Part shown: positions 27,571 to 36,325 of the stretch, in pieces | Position numbering within the stretch: position 1 is the first letter of the stretch | How the letters are laid out: each line of letters starts with the position of its first letter | DNA from: JAOUEA01 sp963825685 | GTDB lineage: Bacteria > Actinomycetota > UBA4738 > HRBIN12 | NCBI GenBank assembly: GCA_963825685.1 | Contig: CAWGUD010000018.1 | Coordinates: 1 to 64,000, forward strand | Direction of reading: 5' to 3' | DNA: 64,000 nt | The notes under the pieces: generated by a model | What the model was told of the DNA's origin: nothing | The model's database searches: none | The model's input: the letters and a program-made list of their open reading frames with translations, nothing else | Translations under genes and position numbers: made by a program

Positions 27571-28908
27571 ATGCACACCGGTTCTGAGTTCGGGTACGCG
27601 CGCGCCGCCGACGGCGCCTACATCGGCTACCGGGTCGACGGCGACGGCCCGATCGACATCGTCCACCAGCCCGAGTGGCCCGGGAACATCGACATGGACT
27701 GGGAAGAGCCCTGGTGGGCCGCGTGGCTGGGAGAGCTGGCCTCGATCGGGCGAGTGATCTCACACGACCATCGCGGGGTGGGCGTCTCGAGCAGGAACGT
27801 GCCGGCGCCGAACCTGGAGACGCGGGTGTCCGATCTGCTGTGCGTGCTGGACAAGGTCGAGGCCACCCGTCCGGTGCTGGCCGGCTTCCTCTCGTCGGGA
27901 GCGGTGAACGTGCTCGCGGCGGCGACCCGCCCCGACCTCGCGCGGGCCATCGTCTGGGTCGCGCCGATCGCGCGCTACGCCTGGGCGCCCGACTATCCGT
28001 GGGGAAGCTCGTGGGAGGAGCTCGATGAGGAACTCGCACACCTCGGCTCGTGGGGTACCCGCGAGTACGCGGTGTGGGCCTGGGAGCACGAGAAGACCAC
28101 CGGGAACGAGATGCCCGATTCGATGCTCGAGAGCGCGATCAAGCAGAGCCGCAACGCGTGCACGCCTGACGTGGCACGGGAGCTGTCGCGCATCTGGTTC
28201 GACACCGACGTCCGTGGCGTGCTCGGCAGCGTGCAGACGCCGACGCTGCTCCTCGCGCACGAGGGACGGCCGGACGCTCTCGAGCAAGCTCGCTACATCG
28301 CCGACCTCATGCCGAACGCCGAGGTGGTCGGGGTGCCCGGCGCGGCGTGGTCGATCGAGGGACAGCGTCCGTTCCTCGACGAGATCCGGCGCTTCATCGG
28401 CGTCGAGCGTCCGGCTCCGTCGCTGGACACGGTCCTGTCGACGGTGCTGTTCACCGACATCGTCGACTCCACGAAGAAGCAGGCAGCGCTCGGCGACAGC
28501 CGATGGAAGGAACTCGTCCTCGCCCATCACGGCATCGTGCGAGAGGCGCTCCAACGCTGGCGCGGCGTCGAGAACGACACGGCCGGCGACGGCTTCTACG
28601 CGACGTTCGACGGCCCCGCGAGGGCGATCCACTGCGCCCTCGAGGTGACCGATCGGGTCCGTGACCTCGGGATCGAGGTGCGGGCGGGCGTGCACACCGG
28701 GGAGTGCGAGGTGATCGAAGACAAGTGCGGCGGCATCACCGTCTCGATCGGCGCCCGGGTCGCGTCGAACGCCGGGCCGTCACAGGTCGTGGTCAGCCAG
28801 ACGGTGAAGGATCTCGTGGCCGGCTCGGGGCTGACCTTCGATGACGCCGGCGAGCACGAGCTGAAGGGCGTGCCGGATCGGTGGCGGTTGTACCGGGTGA
28901 CGAGCTGA
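27571..28908 (+). CDS. Degenerate alpha/beta-hydrolase fused to class III adenylate/guanylate cyclase
   Basis: This 445-residue protein has an alpha/beta-hydrolase-like domain (about 8-285) and a C-terminal class III cyclase domain (about 295-445). The cyclase has LFTDIVDST, the GDGFYATF loop and GVHTGE, and both metal-binding aspartates are present. In the hydrolase part the nucleophile elbow reads GFLSSG at 105-110 with Leu where Ser is expected, and the usual C-terminal His is replaced (GAAWSIEG). It therefore probably senses a ligand and controls the cyclase. ATG 27571 has a GAGGA ribosome binding site. Confidence 0.9.
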   Translation: MHTGSEFGYARAADGAYIGYRVDGDGPIDIVHQPEWPGNIDMDWEEPWWAAWLGELASIGRVISHDHRGVGVSSRNVPAPNLETRVSDLLCVLDKVEATRPVLAGFLSSGAVNVLAAATRPDLARAIVWVAPIARYAWAPDYPWGSSWEELDEELAHLGSWGTREYAVWAWEHEKTTGNEMPDSMLESAIKQSRNACTPDVARELSRIWFDTDVRGVLGSVQTPTLLLAHEGRPDALEQARYIADLMPNAEVVGVPGAAWSIEGQRPFLDEIRRFIGVERPAPSLDTVLSTVLFTDIVDSTKKQAALGDSRWKELVLAHHGIVREALQRWRGVENDTAGDGFYATFDGPARAIHCALEVTDRVRDLGIEVRAGVHTGECEVIEDKCGGITVSIGARVASNAGPSQVVVSQTVKDLVAGSGLTFDDAGEHELKGVPDRWRLYRVTS

Positions 28909-28981
28909 CTCGCGGATTTCATGGTGCGTAAGAGAAGTGATAGCCGAGGTTGTGAGACCCGGGTGCCAGCGGTTCCAAGAC

Positions 28982-30006
28982 CTACGAGAGGCATGTCAGC
29001 CAGGTCACCATGGGCGGGTCGTCGGGATCGTTCGGGCTGATCGCGCCCGTCCACTCGTCGGCACCGTCCGCGTCGCAGGCCTTGACGATGCCGAGCCTGA
29101 TCCCGCCGCCGATCGTGGCCGTGTTGCCGGTCACAGAGGAGGAGCCCTTCAGGACGACAGTGCCGTCGATCATCAGCGGATCCCACGACTCGCTGTGGAT
29201 CCCGCCGCCCGTGGCGGCGAGGTTGCCGGTCACCGAGGAAGAACCGTTCAAGATGACGATGCCCTGGACGTCCGCGATCCCGCCTCCGCGACCGTCGGAT
29301 ATCGTTCCCCCGCACCGTTGACCAGCCATTCATGATGATTCTGCCGTTGAAGTTGTAGACCCCCCCGCCGTCGCCAGCCGCCATGCCGCCCTGGAAGACC
29401 CGGTTCCCACGTATCGAGGAAGAGCCGTTCATGATGAGGGTGCCTTCGTTGGTGACTCCGCCACCGGTGGCACTCCCCAGTGCTCGAGTGCCTAGCCTCG
29501 TTCCCTCGCACCACCGAGTCGTACAAGGTGAGCGTGCCCTGGTTATAGATCCCGCCGCCATCAGGTGCGAAGTTCCCACTCACCACCGAGCGCCTCAGTG
29601 TGAGGTTGCCGAAGGTGATGATCCCGCCGCCCGTCCCGGTGCTGCCGTCTGTGATCTTCACGTTGGTGATCGTCACTTCTTCGGACCCCACGTACAGGAC
29701 CCTGCCGTAGCCGTTCCGTGCCCGTAAGACGGGCCTTGGCACCTTCGGGGTCGGCGCGCCCACGAGCGTGAGGCTCACGCCGATGTGGAAGTGGCCCACA
29801 CAGACTCCTTTGACCTTGATCCTGTCGCCCGGGTCGGCGGCGTCGAGCACAGCTTCCAGAAGCGCGCGGGTCCCTGTGCCCTGGGTTAGGTTCCTAGCTT
29901 GGCAACTGCTCACGGCCGCGTCCGCTCCGGGAGCCAACGCCGCGAGCGCCCCAAGCGTGAGGACAAGCGTCACCAGGGTCGCCATCCTCGACCTCATCGG
30001 CCCCAC
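28982..30006 (-). CDS. Secreted beta-helix repeat protein, copy 1 (two frameshifts)
   Basis: A signal peptide (ATLVTLVLTLGALAALAPGADA) is followed by CQARNLTQGTG and a right-handed beta-helix built from units such as GGGIYNQGTLTLYDSVVRGN, GNLTLRRSVVSGN and LNGSSSVTGN. The frame changes near 29490 and near 29300, and the end reads AISPNDPDDPPMVTWLTCLS. Corrected length is about 341 residues. The paralogue at 31445-32922 shares the signal peptide style, the NLTQGT motif and the terminal NDPND motif. The function is likely a surface or extracellular structural one; there is no enzyme motif. Confidence 0.72.
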
Positions 30007-30682
30007 CTCCGACGGCGGTCCCCCGCCTCACTGCCAGCGTAGGTGCGACGTTCCCGCTGCTCGAAGGCGTAGGACCCCACGGCGTTGGGACCCGCGGGCT
30101 GGAGGTGCGGACACCACTACCCGAACGAACTACGACCACGCGATCATCGAGCCCGTCGACAAGGGTTGCTTTGGAGGCCACCGCCGCTTGCGCTGCGCCA
30201 CCATTCACGGCCTCGGCGCCTGATGGAGCCGGGAGACGGAACCGCAGGCCGTGTCACCTGCGGTTTCCCTGGGTGGAGGTGAACGGATTCGAACCGTCGA
30301 CCTCTGCCGTGCGAAGGCGGTCCGGGCCGGTCCCACCACCAGGGGATTCGCCCGTAACACCAGGTCAGCAAGCTGATTGGGTGCCGCCGGAATGCGCAGG
30401 CTTCATCTGTCTTTCTTCCTCTCCCGCCGCCGATTCGCCGCCGAACTCAGACGATCACCTCTGGCTGAAGTCAGTTTCCATCGAGCGTATCCAGCTCGAC
30501 CAGAAGGGGCGGACCTGCCTCAGCCCCATCCGGTCGCGGTCCCTCGGGAGGTGCTGCACAGGGATCGGGAGCATGGCTCAGGCTAGCCGGAGGCGATGAC
30601 TCGTAGCTGGGAGTCGGGCGCAGGGGGCACAGATTACAGTCGATCCGGCGCCGCGAGCTTCATGACTAAGGGAGGGTGGACG
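30007..30682. other. Intergenic stretch between beta-helix copy 1 and the small membrane protein
   Basis: Apart from the decayed tRNA-Ala at 30274-30340 I see no gene here. Short open frames overlap the tRNA remnant and lack ribosome binding sites. Base composition becomes visibly less GC-rich from about 30360 onward. Confidence 0.5.
30274..30340 (-). pseudogene. Decayed tRNA-Ala copy
   Basis: The 3' half matches the intact tRNA-Ala(CGC) at 32985-33058: anticodon loop TTCGCAC, variable loop AGAGGTC, T-loop TTCGAAT and acceptor end CACCTCCA. The T-stem differs (GACGG/CCGTT against AGGGG/CCCCT). The 5' end GGTGGTG still pairs with one mismatch, but the D-arm is deleted, leaving about 67 nt. 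Homology also continues about 15 bp past the 3' end. It is not a functional tRNA. Confidence 0.7.
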
Positions 30683-31201
30683 ATGGCGGGCACCTCATCC
30701 TGGGAGGTCGTCTACAAGCACCTGGTACTCGTCGAGTCTCATTGGACGGCGCAGATCCAGAATCAGCAGCAGCGGAACGGGGCGGTCATGACAGTGACCG
30801 GGTTCTTGCTTGGGTTCTCTGGGCTCACGGGTGCGATTGCATTCCAGGGTCAGTGGGATCAGGAAGCGGTCAAGTGGTTCGGATGGGGACTCTTTGCACT
30901 CGCGTCAGCTCTGGCTCTGGGGCTCCTCAGCATGTGGCCGTCTATCCCCCCTCGGAGCCATCCTTGGCTGCAAGCTAATGCTACGGCCAAGCTGGGAGCA
31001 GGGGTTTCCGAAGATGCGTATCGCGTCCTGGCGGAGAGGCTTGCCGACGATATTGGGGACGGGCGTCGCAGAACTCTCTTGCTCCGCCGCGTATGCATCT
31101 GGGCTGAGATCATTCTCATTGGCGTTGGCCTAGTCCTGCTCGGAGGCTGCATCGCGCTGATCCTGACGACACAGAATCAGGGAGTCTTCGGCGGGTCGTG
31201 A
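30683..31201 (+). CDS. Small membrane protein of unknown function
   Basis: This 172-residue protein starts at ATG 30683 after GGAGGG. It has an amphipathic N-terminus, then hydrophobic segments near GAVMTVTGFLLGFSGLTGAIAF, WGLFALASALALGLLSMW, and a pair at the end (WAEIILIGVGLVLLGGCIALIL), so three or four membrane helices. Its codon use is clearly less GC-rich than the neighbours. No family was recognised. Together with the next gene it forms a patch that may have been acquired separately. Confidence 0.65.
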   Translation: MAGTSSWEVVYKHLVLVESHWTAQIQNQQQRNGAVMTVTGFLLGFSGLTGAIAFQGQWDQEAVKWFGWGLFALASALALGLLSMWPSIPPRSHPWLQANATAKLGAGVSEDAYRVLAERLADDIGDGRRRTLLLRRVCIWAEIILIGVGLVLLGGCIALILTTQNQGVFGGS

Positions 31202-31204
31202 GCC

Positions 31205-31431
31205 ATGCCTGAGTCGGCGGCTGTCCGCGCCCTGGTCGAGCAGTGCTATGTGCGCATGACCGAAATCGCCCCGGTCCTGGGTGTGTGAGCATTCAACGCG
31301 TGAGCCAGATCGTCGCCGAACGCGACGACTTCCCCGAGCCTGCGAAGGTGGTCGGGAGTCGCCGCTTGTGGCGGCGGGCGGACGTGGAGCGATGGCGAGA
31401 CGCGGAGCCCAGGGTGGACTCCTTCGAGTGA
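31205..31431 (+). CDS. AlpA/excisionase-like winged-helix DNA-binding protein (frameshifted)
   Basis: The first frame reads MPESAAVRALVEQCYVRMTEIAPVLGV and stops at 31288. The second frame continues VSIQRVSQIVAERDDFPEPAKVVGSRRLWRRADVERW. Together they make the compact MerR-like helix-turn-helix of excisionases (MTEIAPVLGVSIQRVSQIV, then FPEPAKVVGSRRLW). The break is in a GTGTGTG run, so a 2-nt slip explains it. Corrected length is about 75 residues. No integrase lies nearby. Confidence 0.6.
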
Positions 31432-31444
31432 CCTCAGCAGGGGG

Positions 31445-32922
31445 CTAGGCGCAGCCGCCGGAACCGCTCGGGATCAGGGTCACGTCGCTGTCGAGGAAGT
31501 CGTTGGGGTCGTTCGGTTCGACCGTCCCGATCCACTCGTCGACGCTCGTGCGCGTCGCAGGCGCTGTGGTGCCGTCCTCGGAGAGGTAGATGCCGCCGCT
31601 CGTGGCTGCTGTGTTGTCGTACACGCTGGACGAGCCCTTCAGGGTGACCGAGCCATTATGGGGGACGCTGCCGATGAGGGAGATCCCACCGCCGTGTGCC
31701 CTCAGCCGTGTTCCCATTGACCGAGGACGAGTCGTTCATGGCGATGGGGCCTTGACTCCTGATCCCACCGCCCGAATCGGCCGTGTTCGCCGTCACCGAG
31801 GAGATGTCGTTCATCGTGAGCTTCCCCAGGTTGAAGATCCCGCCACCGCCTTCGGCGATGTTCCCATGCACCGAGGACGAGCCGCTCATGGTGAGCGTGG
31901 CCCACAAGGGATCCAAGGAGATCCCACCGCCCGAGTCCGCCGTGTTCCCGCTGCACCGAGGACGAGTGGCGCATGACGAGGGTGCCGCCGCCCAGCACGG
32001 CGATGCCGCCGCCGTACCCGGCCAAGTCTGACCCCTTCGCCCAGTTCCCGCGCACGGAGGATGAGTTCTTCAGGGTGACGGTGCCCGAACTGAACGAAGA
32101 TCCCGCCGCCGTCGATCAGTCGCCTCGTTCCCGCGCACCGAGGACGAATCGTTCATGGTGAGCGTGGGGTCGGGGCCGTGCCGAGCGGTCTCGAGGAGGA
32201 TCCCACCGCCCTCGTAGGCGCCGTTCCCTCCCACGGTGGACGAGTCGTTCAAGACGAGAGTGCCGAAGTTCGCGATCCCGCCGCCCAGGGAGGCCGTGTT
32301 CCCTCGCACCGAGGACGAGCCGTTCAGGACGAGCCCGCCGTAGTTCGAGATCCCGCCTCCGACTCCCAGCCGAGTTCCGAGTCACCGAGGAGCCGTTCAG
32401 GACGAGCCTGCCGTAGTTGGCGATCCCGCCGCCTTCATACTTGGAACTGTTCCCGGCGATCACCGAGCGGTTCAAGGTGAGGACGCCGCCCTTCCACACG
32501 AGGATCCCACCTCCGGTGTCCCGCTGTGCCCCCTGGTCAGGCCGCCCGTGACCTTCAGGTTCGTGAGCGTCACTCGCGCAGCCACGCGAAGGACACGCTC
32601 CCAGGCGCCTTCGCCATGCAGGACGGGCATCGCGCCACCGGGAGTCGGCTTGCCCACGAGGGTGAGGTTCCTGTCGATCGTGAAGCTGCCGACGCAGACA
32701 CCCTGCAACCGAGATCTTGTCGCCAGGGTGAGCAGCGTTGATCGCGGCTTGCAGGTTCGAACGGCTCGGGGTGCCTTGGGTCAGGTTCGTGGCTCGACAG
32801 GTGTTCTTCACCGCGGCCGCATCGGGTGCGAGGACGGCGAGGATCCCGACCACCGAGCCGAAGGCCACCAGGGCGCCGATCACGGACCGAGGTCTCTGGG
32901 GACGATGATCGACACGATCCAT
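31445..32922 (-). CDS. Secreted beta-helix repeat protein, copy 2 (many frameshifts; possible pseudogene)
   Basis: The signal peptide (ALVAFGSVVGILAVLAPDAAA) and CRATNLTQGTPSRSNL resemble copy 1, and the domain TLVGKPTP corresponds to TLVGAPTP there. Then come roughly ten beta-helix turns with LNGSSSVRGN, LNDSSTVGGN and MNDSSSVNGN. The end reads IGTVEPNDPNDFLDSDVTLIPSGSGGCA. The frame changes near 32705, 32540, 32370, 32115, 31955 and 31715, perhaps once more. This density is much higher than in neighbouring genes. Either the repeats defeated consensus polishing or the gene is decaying. Confidence 0.65.
31600..32470 (-). repeat. Tandem coding repeats of the beta-helix protein
   Basis: Units of about 70-75 bp encode [L/M]xxSSSVxGNxAxxGGGI; the DNA block around ACCGAGGACGAG is visible many times. 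The same kind of unit occurs in copy 1 at about 29000-29560. Confidence 0.7.
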
Positions 32923-32984
32923 GCCTCGGTATCGGCAGTGGGTAACCGCACCTGAACGGGTCCCTGACCTGCGGTTCCTCTGGG

Positions 32985-33058
32985 TGGAGGTGAGGGGATT
33001 CGAACCCCTGACCTCTGCCGTGCGAAGGCAGCGCTCTACCGGGCTGAGCTACACCCCC
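32985..33058 (-). tRNA. tRNA-Ala, anticodon CGC
   Basis: The 74-nt cloverleaf has acceptor stem GGGGGTG/CACCTCC (one G-U), D-arm GCTC/GAGC, anticodon stem CTGCC/GGCAG around TTCGCAC, T-arm AGGGG TTCGAAT CCCCT and discriminator A. CCA is not encoded. A decayed copy lies 2.6 kb away at 30274-30340. Confidence 0.95.
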
Positions 33059-33101
33059 AGGGGGGCCAGCGTAGCAAAGGGGTCTGCCACGGCCGGGCAG
33101 G

Positions 33102-33737
33102 CTAGGCGTCGTCCTGCAGGCGGCGCGCGTGCTCGTCGAGCGCCCGCTCGATGCCCTGCTGCATCGCCGCGATCGCGAGGTCGCCGCGGGTCTTCTCGAT
33201 CAGGGACCGGGAGACGTCGGTGGAGCGGCGCAGGTTCATCGTGATCGCGTCGGGGTAGTCCATCGTGACGAGCACACCGTAGAGATCCTCGAGCACGTCG
33301 AGCATCGCCTGGCCGCGCTCGACCTCGCCGGCGCGGAGCAGGTCGAGGATGTGGCGGCGACCTTCCCCGATCGCCTCGGCGATGCCGTTCAGGTAGGGCG
33401 CGTCCCCGACGCCGAGCTCGTCGGGTCCGGGCAGCGGATCGCCGGCGACGAGCGCCCGCGTCACGTTCGCCTCGGCGTACTCCTTCTGGGCGTCCTGCAG
33501 GTAGCCGGCGAACCGCACCTCGGGGTGGTCGGTGACCGCGTCGAGGCCGGCCTGCATCGCGGCGCGCGACTCCTCGATCAGCTCGTCGGCGCGTTCGAAC
33601 TCGCCGCGGTGCACGGCGCGGATCGCGTTGGCGCTGGAACGGATCGAGCGGCGGGCGGCGGGGAGCGCCTGCTCGCGCGCGGCGACGGTGGCGTCGAACC
33701 GGGTGTGGAGGTCGCGGGTGAGATCGTCGAGCGCCAC
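33102..33737 (-). CDS. Translin-family protein
   Basis: This 211-residue, almost all-helical protein begins at GTG 33737. It carries the family pattern RRSIRSSANAIRAVHRGEFERADELIEESR, then YAEANVTRAL, APYLNGIAEAIGEGRRHILDLLRAGEVERGQAMLDVLEDLYGVL and DYPDAITMNLRRSTDVSRSLIEKTRGDLA. Translins bind RNA or DNA; bacterial and archaeal forms are little characterised and are often mislabelled as haloacid dehalogenase. The gene follows the small membrane protein by 10 bp. Confidence 0.88.
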   Translation of the reverse strand: MALDDLTRDLHTRFDATVAAREQALPAARRSIRSSANAIRAVHRGEFERADELIEESRAAMQAGLDAVTDHPEVRFAGYLQDAQKEYAEANVTRALVAGDPLPGPDELGVGDAPYLNGIAEAIGEGRRHILDLLRAGEVERGQAMLDVLEDLYGVLVTMDYPDAITMNLRRSTDVSRSLIEKTRGDLAIAAMQQGIERALDEHARRLQDDA

Positions 33738-33747
33738 GCCGAACCGG

Positions 33748-34329
33748 TCAGGCGCCGGCGGTGGCCTCGCCCACGCGCACGACGACGTGCACGCGGTCGC
33801 CCTCGCCGAGCGTGCCGAGCCCGTTGAAGCTCGGTCGCGCCCGGGTGCTGCGTCCCTCGGCCACGTATCGGGGCTGCGGCGCCGGACGTGTCGGCGCGGC
33901 GTGGGACCTCTGGTGACGGTGCGGGGCGGTGCGGAAGGTGGACTCGCGGTGCTTGATCGTGAGCAGCAGCCAGACGTAGACGGCGAGCAGCCCGACGAAC
34001 ACACCCGTGACGGCCCACGCGACCCGCAGCGGCGGCACGAGCCCGATCAGGAACGTGATGCCGATCGCCTCGAGCATGAAGGTGAAGACCTGTCGGCGGC
34101 GCTCCCGGGTGCGAGCCCGGTTCCGTTCGGTGGGTCCCATGAACCGCACGCCCTTGCGGGGAGTGACGATCCAACGGCCCTCGGTGCCGTGCGACTCAGC
34201 CTGCGCCAATAGCTCCATCCTGCGTTCGAAGTCCCCGACGGACCCCTGGGGGGTCGACGTCCTGCCTCTGGTGGGGAGCAGGAACGCCACCCACATGATG
34301 CCCAAGACCGCGAGGGGCAACCACTCCAC
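33748..34329 (-). CDS. Two-helix membrane protein of unknown function
   Basis: This 193-residue protein starts at GTG 34329 with WLPLAVLGIMWVAFLLPTRG, then a basic cytosolic segment (RTRERRRQ) and two closely spaced helices (FMLEAIGITFLIGLVPPL, WAVTGVFVGLLAVYVWLLL). The C-terminus is basic and proline-rich. No family was recognised. It is translated just before the translin-family gene, probably on one transcript. Confidence 0.7.
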   Translation of the reverse strand: MEWLPLAVLGIMWVAFLLPTRGRTSTPQGSVGDFERRMELLAQAESHGTEGRWIVTPRKGVRFMGPTERNRARTRERRRQVFTFMLEAIGITFLIGLVPPLRVAWAVTGVFVGLLAVYVWLLLTIKHRESTFRTAPHRHQRSHAAPTRPAPQPRYVAEGRSTRARPSFNGLGTLGEGDRVHVVVRVGEATAGA

Positions 34330-34525
34330 GCCCAGCCTCCCGTGGGGTCGGTGACTACTCGGCGCTACCACATCTAGGCTGGGCCGGGACGCTACCACCA
34401 CATATGGGGTGAAGCGATCACATCCGTGTGATTCGAGAATTTATTCACAAGCCGCCTTCCCGACACCGCACGTTCACGTCGAACGCTGTAGCCGGTGAAC
34501 GGAGCGACGGAACTCCCCGGCCGGG

Positions 34526-35014
34526 CTACAGCGGCGTGGATCGGGCGTCGGCGACGTAGTCGCCGCTCTTGCCGCCCGACTTCCTCAGGAGCCGCAGGCC
34601 GTCGATGCGGGCGGCACGGTCGAACGCCTTGGCGGTGTCGTAGAGCGAGAGGGCGGCGACCGCGGCGGCCGTCAGGGCCTCCATCTCGACGCCCGTACGG
34701 TCGGTCGCTCGCACGGTGGTCTCGACGCGAAGCCGGCCGGAAGCCTCGTCGGGCTCGACGACCACGTCGGCGCCGGTGACCCGGATCGGGTGGCAGTGCG
34801 GCAGCAGCGCGGGCGTCTGCTTCACGCCGATCACCCCGGCGATCTTCGCCGTCTGGATCGGGTCGCCCTTCTTCGTGCCGGCGACGAGGTGCCCGACGGC
34901 CTCGGAGGTGGTCGTGACCCAGCACTCGGCGGTCGCGACGCGCTCGGTCTCGGCCTTCGCGCCGACCTCAACGATGCGGGTGACGCCGTCGGCTCCGGCC
35001 TGCTCGCTCGCCAC
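34526..35014 (-). CDS. moaC: Cyclic pyranopterin monophosphate synthase MoaC
   Basis: This 162-residue protein has LLPHCHPIRVTG (the substrate-site histidines) and TGVEMEALTAAAVAALSLYD, the core motifs of MoaC, plus KKGDPIQTAKIAGV. It converts the cyclic GTP product of MoaA to cPMP in molybdopterin synthesis. GTG 35014 lies 6 bp after the moeA stop. MoaA, MoaD and MoaE are not in the window. Confidence 0.95.
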   Translation of the reverse strand: MASEQAGADGVTRIVEVGAKAETERVATAECWVTTTSEAVGHLVAGTKKGDPIQTAKIAGVIGVKQTPALLPHCHPIRVTGADVVVEPDEASGRLRVETTVRATDRTGVEMEALTAAAVAALSLYDTAKAFDRAARIDGLRLLRKSGGKSGDYVADARSTPL

Positions 35015-35020
35015 CGCGAC

Positions 35021-36286
35021 TCAGTCCTCGCCGGTGCGGAAGACCATGACCTGCACCTGCGAGCCGGCGGGCGCGGTCTCGGTGCCGGGCGGGATCATCG
35101 CGAGGCCGTTGGCCCGCGCGACCGTGGAGATCAGGTTCGAGCCTCGGCCCCCCGTCGGCGTGGCGACCCACCCGGCGTCGCTGCGCTCGATCACGACGCG
35201 CGCGTACTGCATCTTGCCCTTCGGCCCGCTCACGTCGGCGGCGAGCGTCGCGGTCACCTCGGGACGGTCGATCTGCGTGCGACCCATCATCGTCAGCATC
35301 GCGGGGCGCACGAACAGCTCGAAGCTCACGAACACGCTCACCGGGTTCCCCGGCAGGCCGAAGTAGGGCTTGCCCTCGATCTGGCCGAAGCCCTGCGGCA
35401 TGCCGGGCTGCATCGCCACCTTGTAGAAGTCGATGTCGCCCCGCTTGAAGAACGCCGCCTTCACGACGTCGCGCTCCCCCACCGACACACCGCCCGACGA
35501 GATGAACGCGTCGGCCTGGATCAGGTAGTCGAGCACGGTCTCCTTCAGGGAGTCGGCGTCGTCCTTCACGATGCCGGCGAGCACGGGCATCGCGCCCGCC
35601 TCCCGCAGCGCGCCGAAGATCGTGTACGCGTTGGAGTCGCGGATCTGTCCGTACTCGGGCGTCTCGGTCGGCGGGATCAGCTCGTCGCCGGTCGAGAGCA
35701 CGACGACGCGAGGCCGCGGATGCACGAGCGGCGTGGGGAAACCGGCGTTCGCGAGCAGTCCGAGCTCGGGGGCGCCGAGACGCTTGCCGCGTTCGACGAG
35801 CACGGTGCCCTCCGCGACGTCCTCGCCGACCGGACGCACGTGGCGTCCCGCGGTCGCAGCCTCGAAGAGCCGCACGACCTCGCCGTGCACGTCCGCGTTC
35901 TCGATCGGCACGATCGTGTCCGCCCCGGCCGGGATCGGCGCGCCGGTCGCGATCGCCACGGCCTCGCCGCCTCCGACGGTCGCCTCGGGGCGGTAGCCGA
36001 TCAGGGCCTGCCCGACGATCTTCAGCTCGGCCGGACGCTCCGGCGTCGCCTCGGCCACGTCGGAGGAGCGCACCGCGAACCCGTCCATCGCCGACGACGG
36101 GAACGCGGGCAGGCTGTGGGTGGCAACGACGTCCTCGGCCGAGACGCACCCGTGCGCCTCGGTGAGCGGGAGCTGCAGCGGCGCCAGCGGCGAGATCGAC
36201 CCGAGCACCCTGGCGCGCGCGTCCTCGACGGGGATCAAGCCTTCGGCGGAATCGTGATCGTGCACCCGGGGGGGATGGTCGGCCAT
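35021..36286 (-). CDS. moeA: Molybdopterin molybdenumtransferase MoeA
   Basis: This 421-residue enzyme inserts molybdate into adenylylated molybdopterin. Visible motifs are SSAMDGFAVR, ATGAPIPAGADTIVPIEN, VVVLSTGDELIPP, ISSGGVSVGERD and YFGLPGNPVSVFVSFELFVRP. The domain order and length are normal. It precedes moaC, and 9 kb away lies a membrane-anchored molybdoenzyme (44944-46140) that would need this cofactor. Confidence 0.95.
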   Translation of the reverse strand: MADHPPRVHDHDSAEGLIPVEDARARVLGSISPLAPLQLPLTEAHGCVSAEDVVATHSLPAFPSSAMDGFAVRSSDVAEATPERPAELKIVGQALIGYRPEATVGGGEAVAIATGAPIPAGADTIVPIENADVHGEVVRLFEAATAGRHVRPVGEDVAEGTVLVERGKRLGAPELGLLANAGFPTPLVHPRPRVVVLSTGDELIPPTETPEYGQIRDSNAYTIFGALREAGAMPVLAGIVKDDADSLKETVLDYLIQADAFISSGGVSVGERDVVKAAFFKRGDIDFYKVAMQPGMPQGFGQIEGKPYFGLPGNPVSVFVSFELFVRPAMLTMMGRTQIDRPEVTATLAADVSGPKGKMQYARVVIERSDAGWVATPTGGRGSNLISTVARANGLAMIPPGTETAPAGSQVQVMVFRTGED

Positions 36287-36325
36287 ACCCGCAGTGTAGC
36301 CACGACAGCAGGCCCGGCCTCGCGG

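Noticed and set aside
31243..31431. Independent 62-residue gene
   Set aside because: Its useful part continues the helix-turn-helix begun at 31205. A 2-nt slip in GTGTGTG separates them.
28982..32922. CRISPR-like repeat array in the beta-helix region
   Set aside because: The repeats are imperfect, of about 70-75 bp, in frame-related coding units with no constant repeat-spacer pattern.
30254..33058. Integrative element bounded by tRNA-Ala attachment repeats
   Set aside because: The repeats differ in the T-stem on both sides, one tRNA is decayed in its 5' half, similarity extends past the tRNA, and no integrase is present. Duplication fits better.
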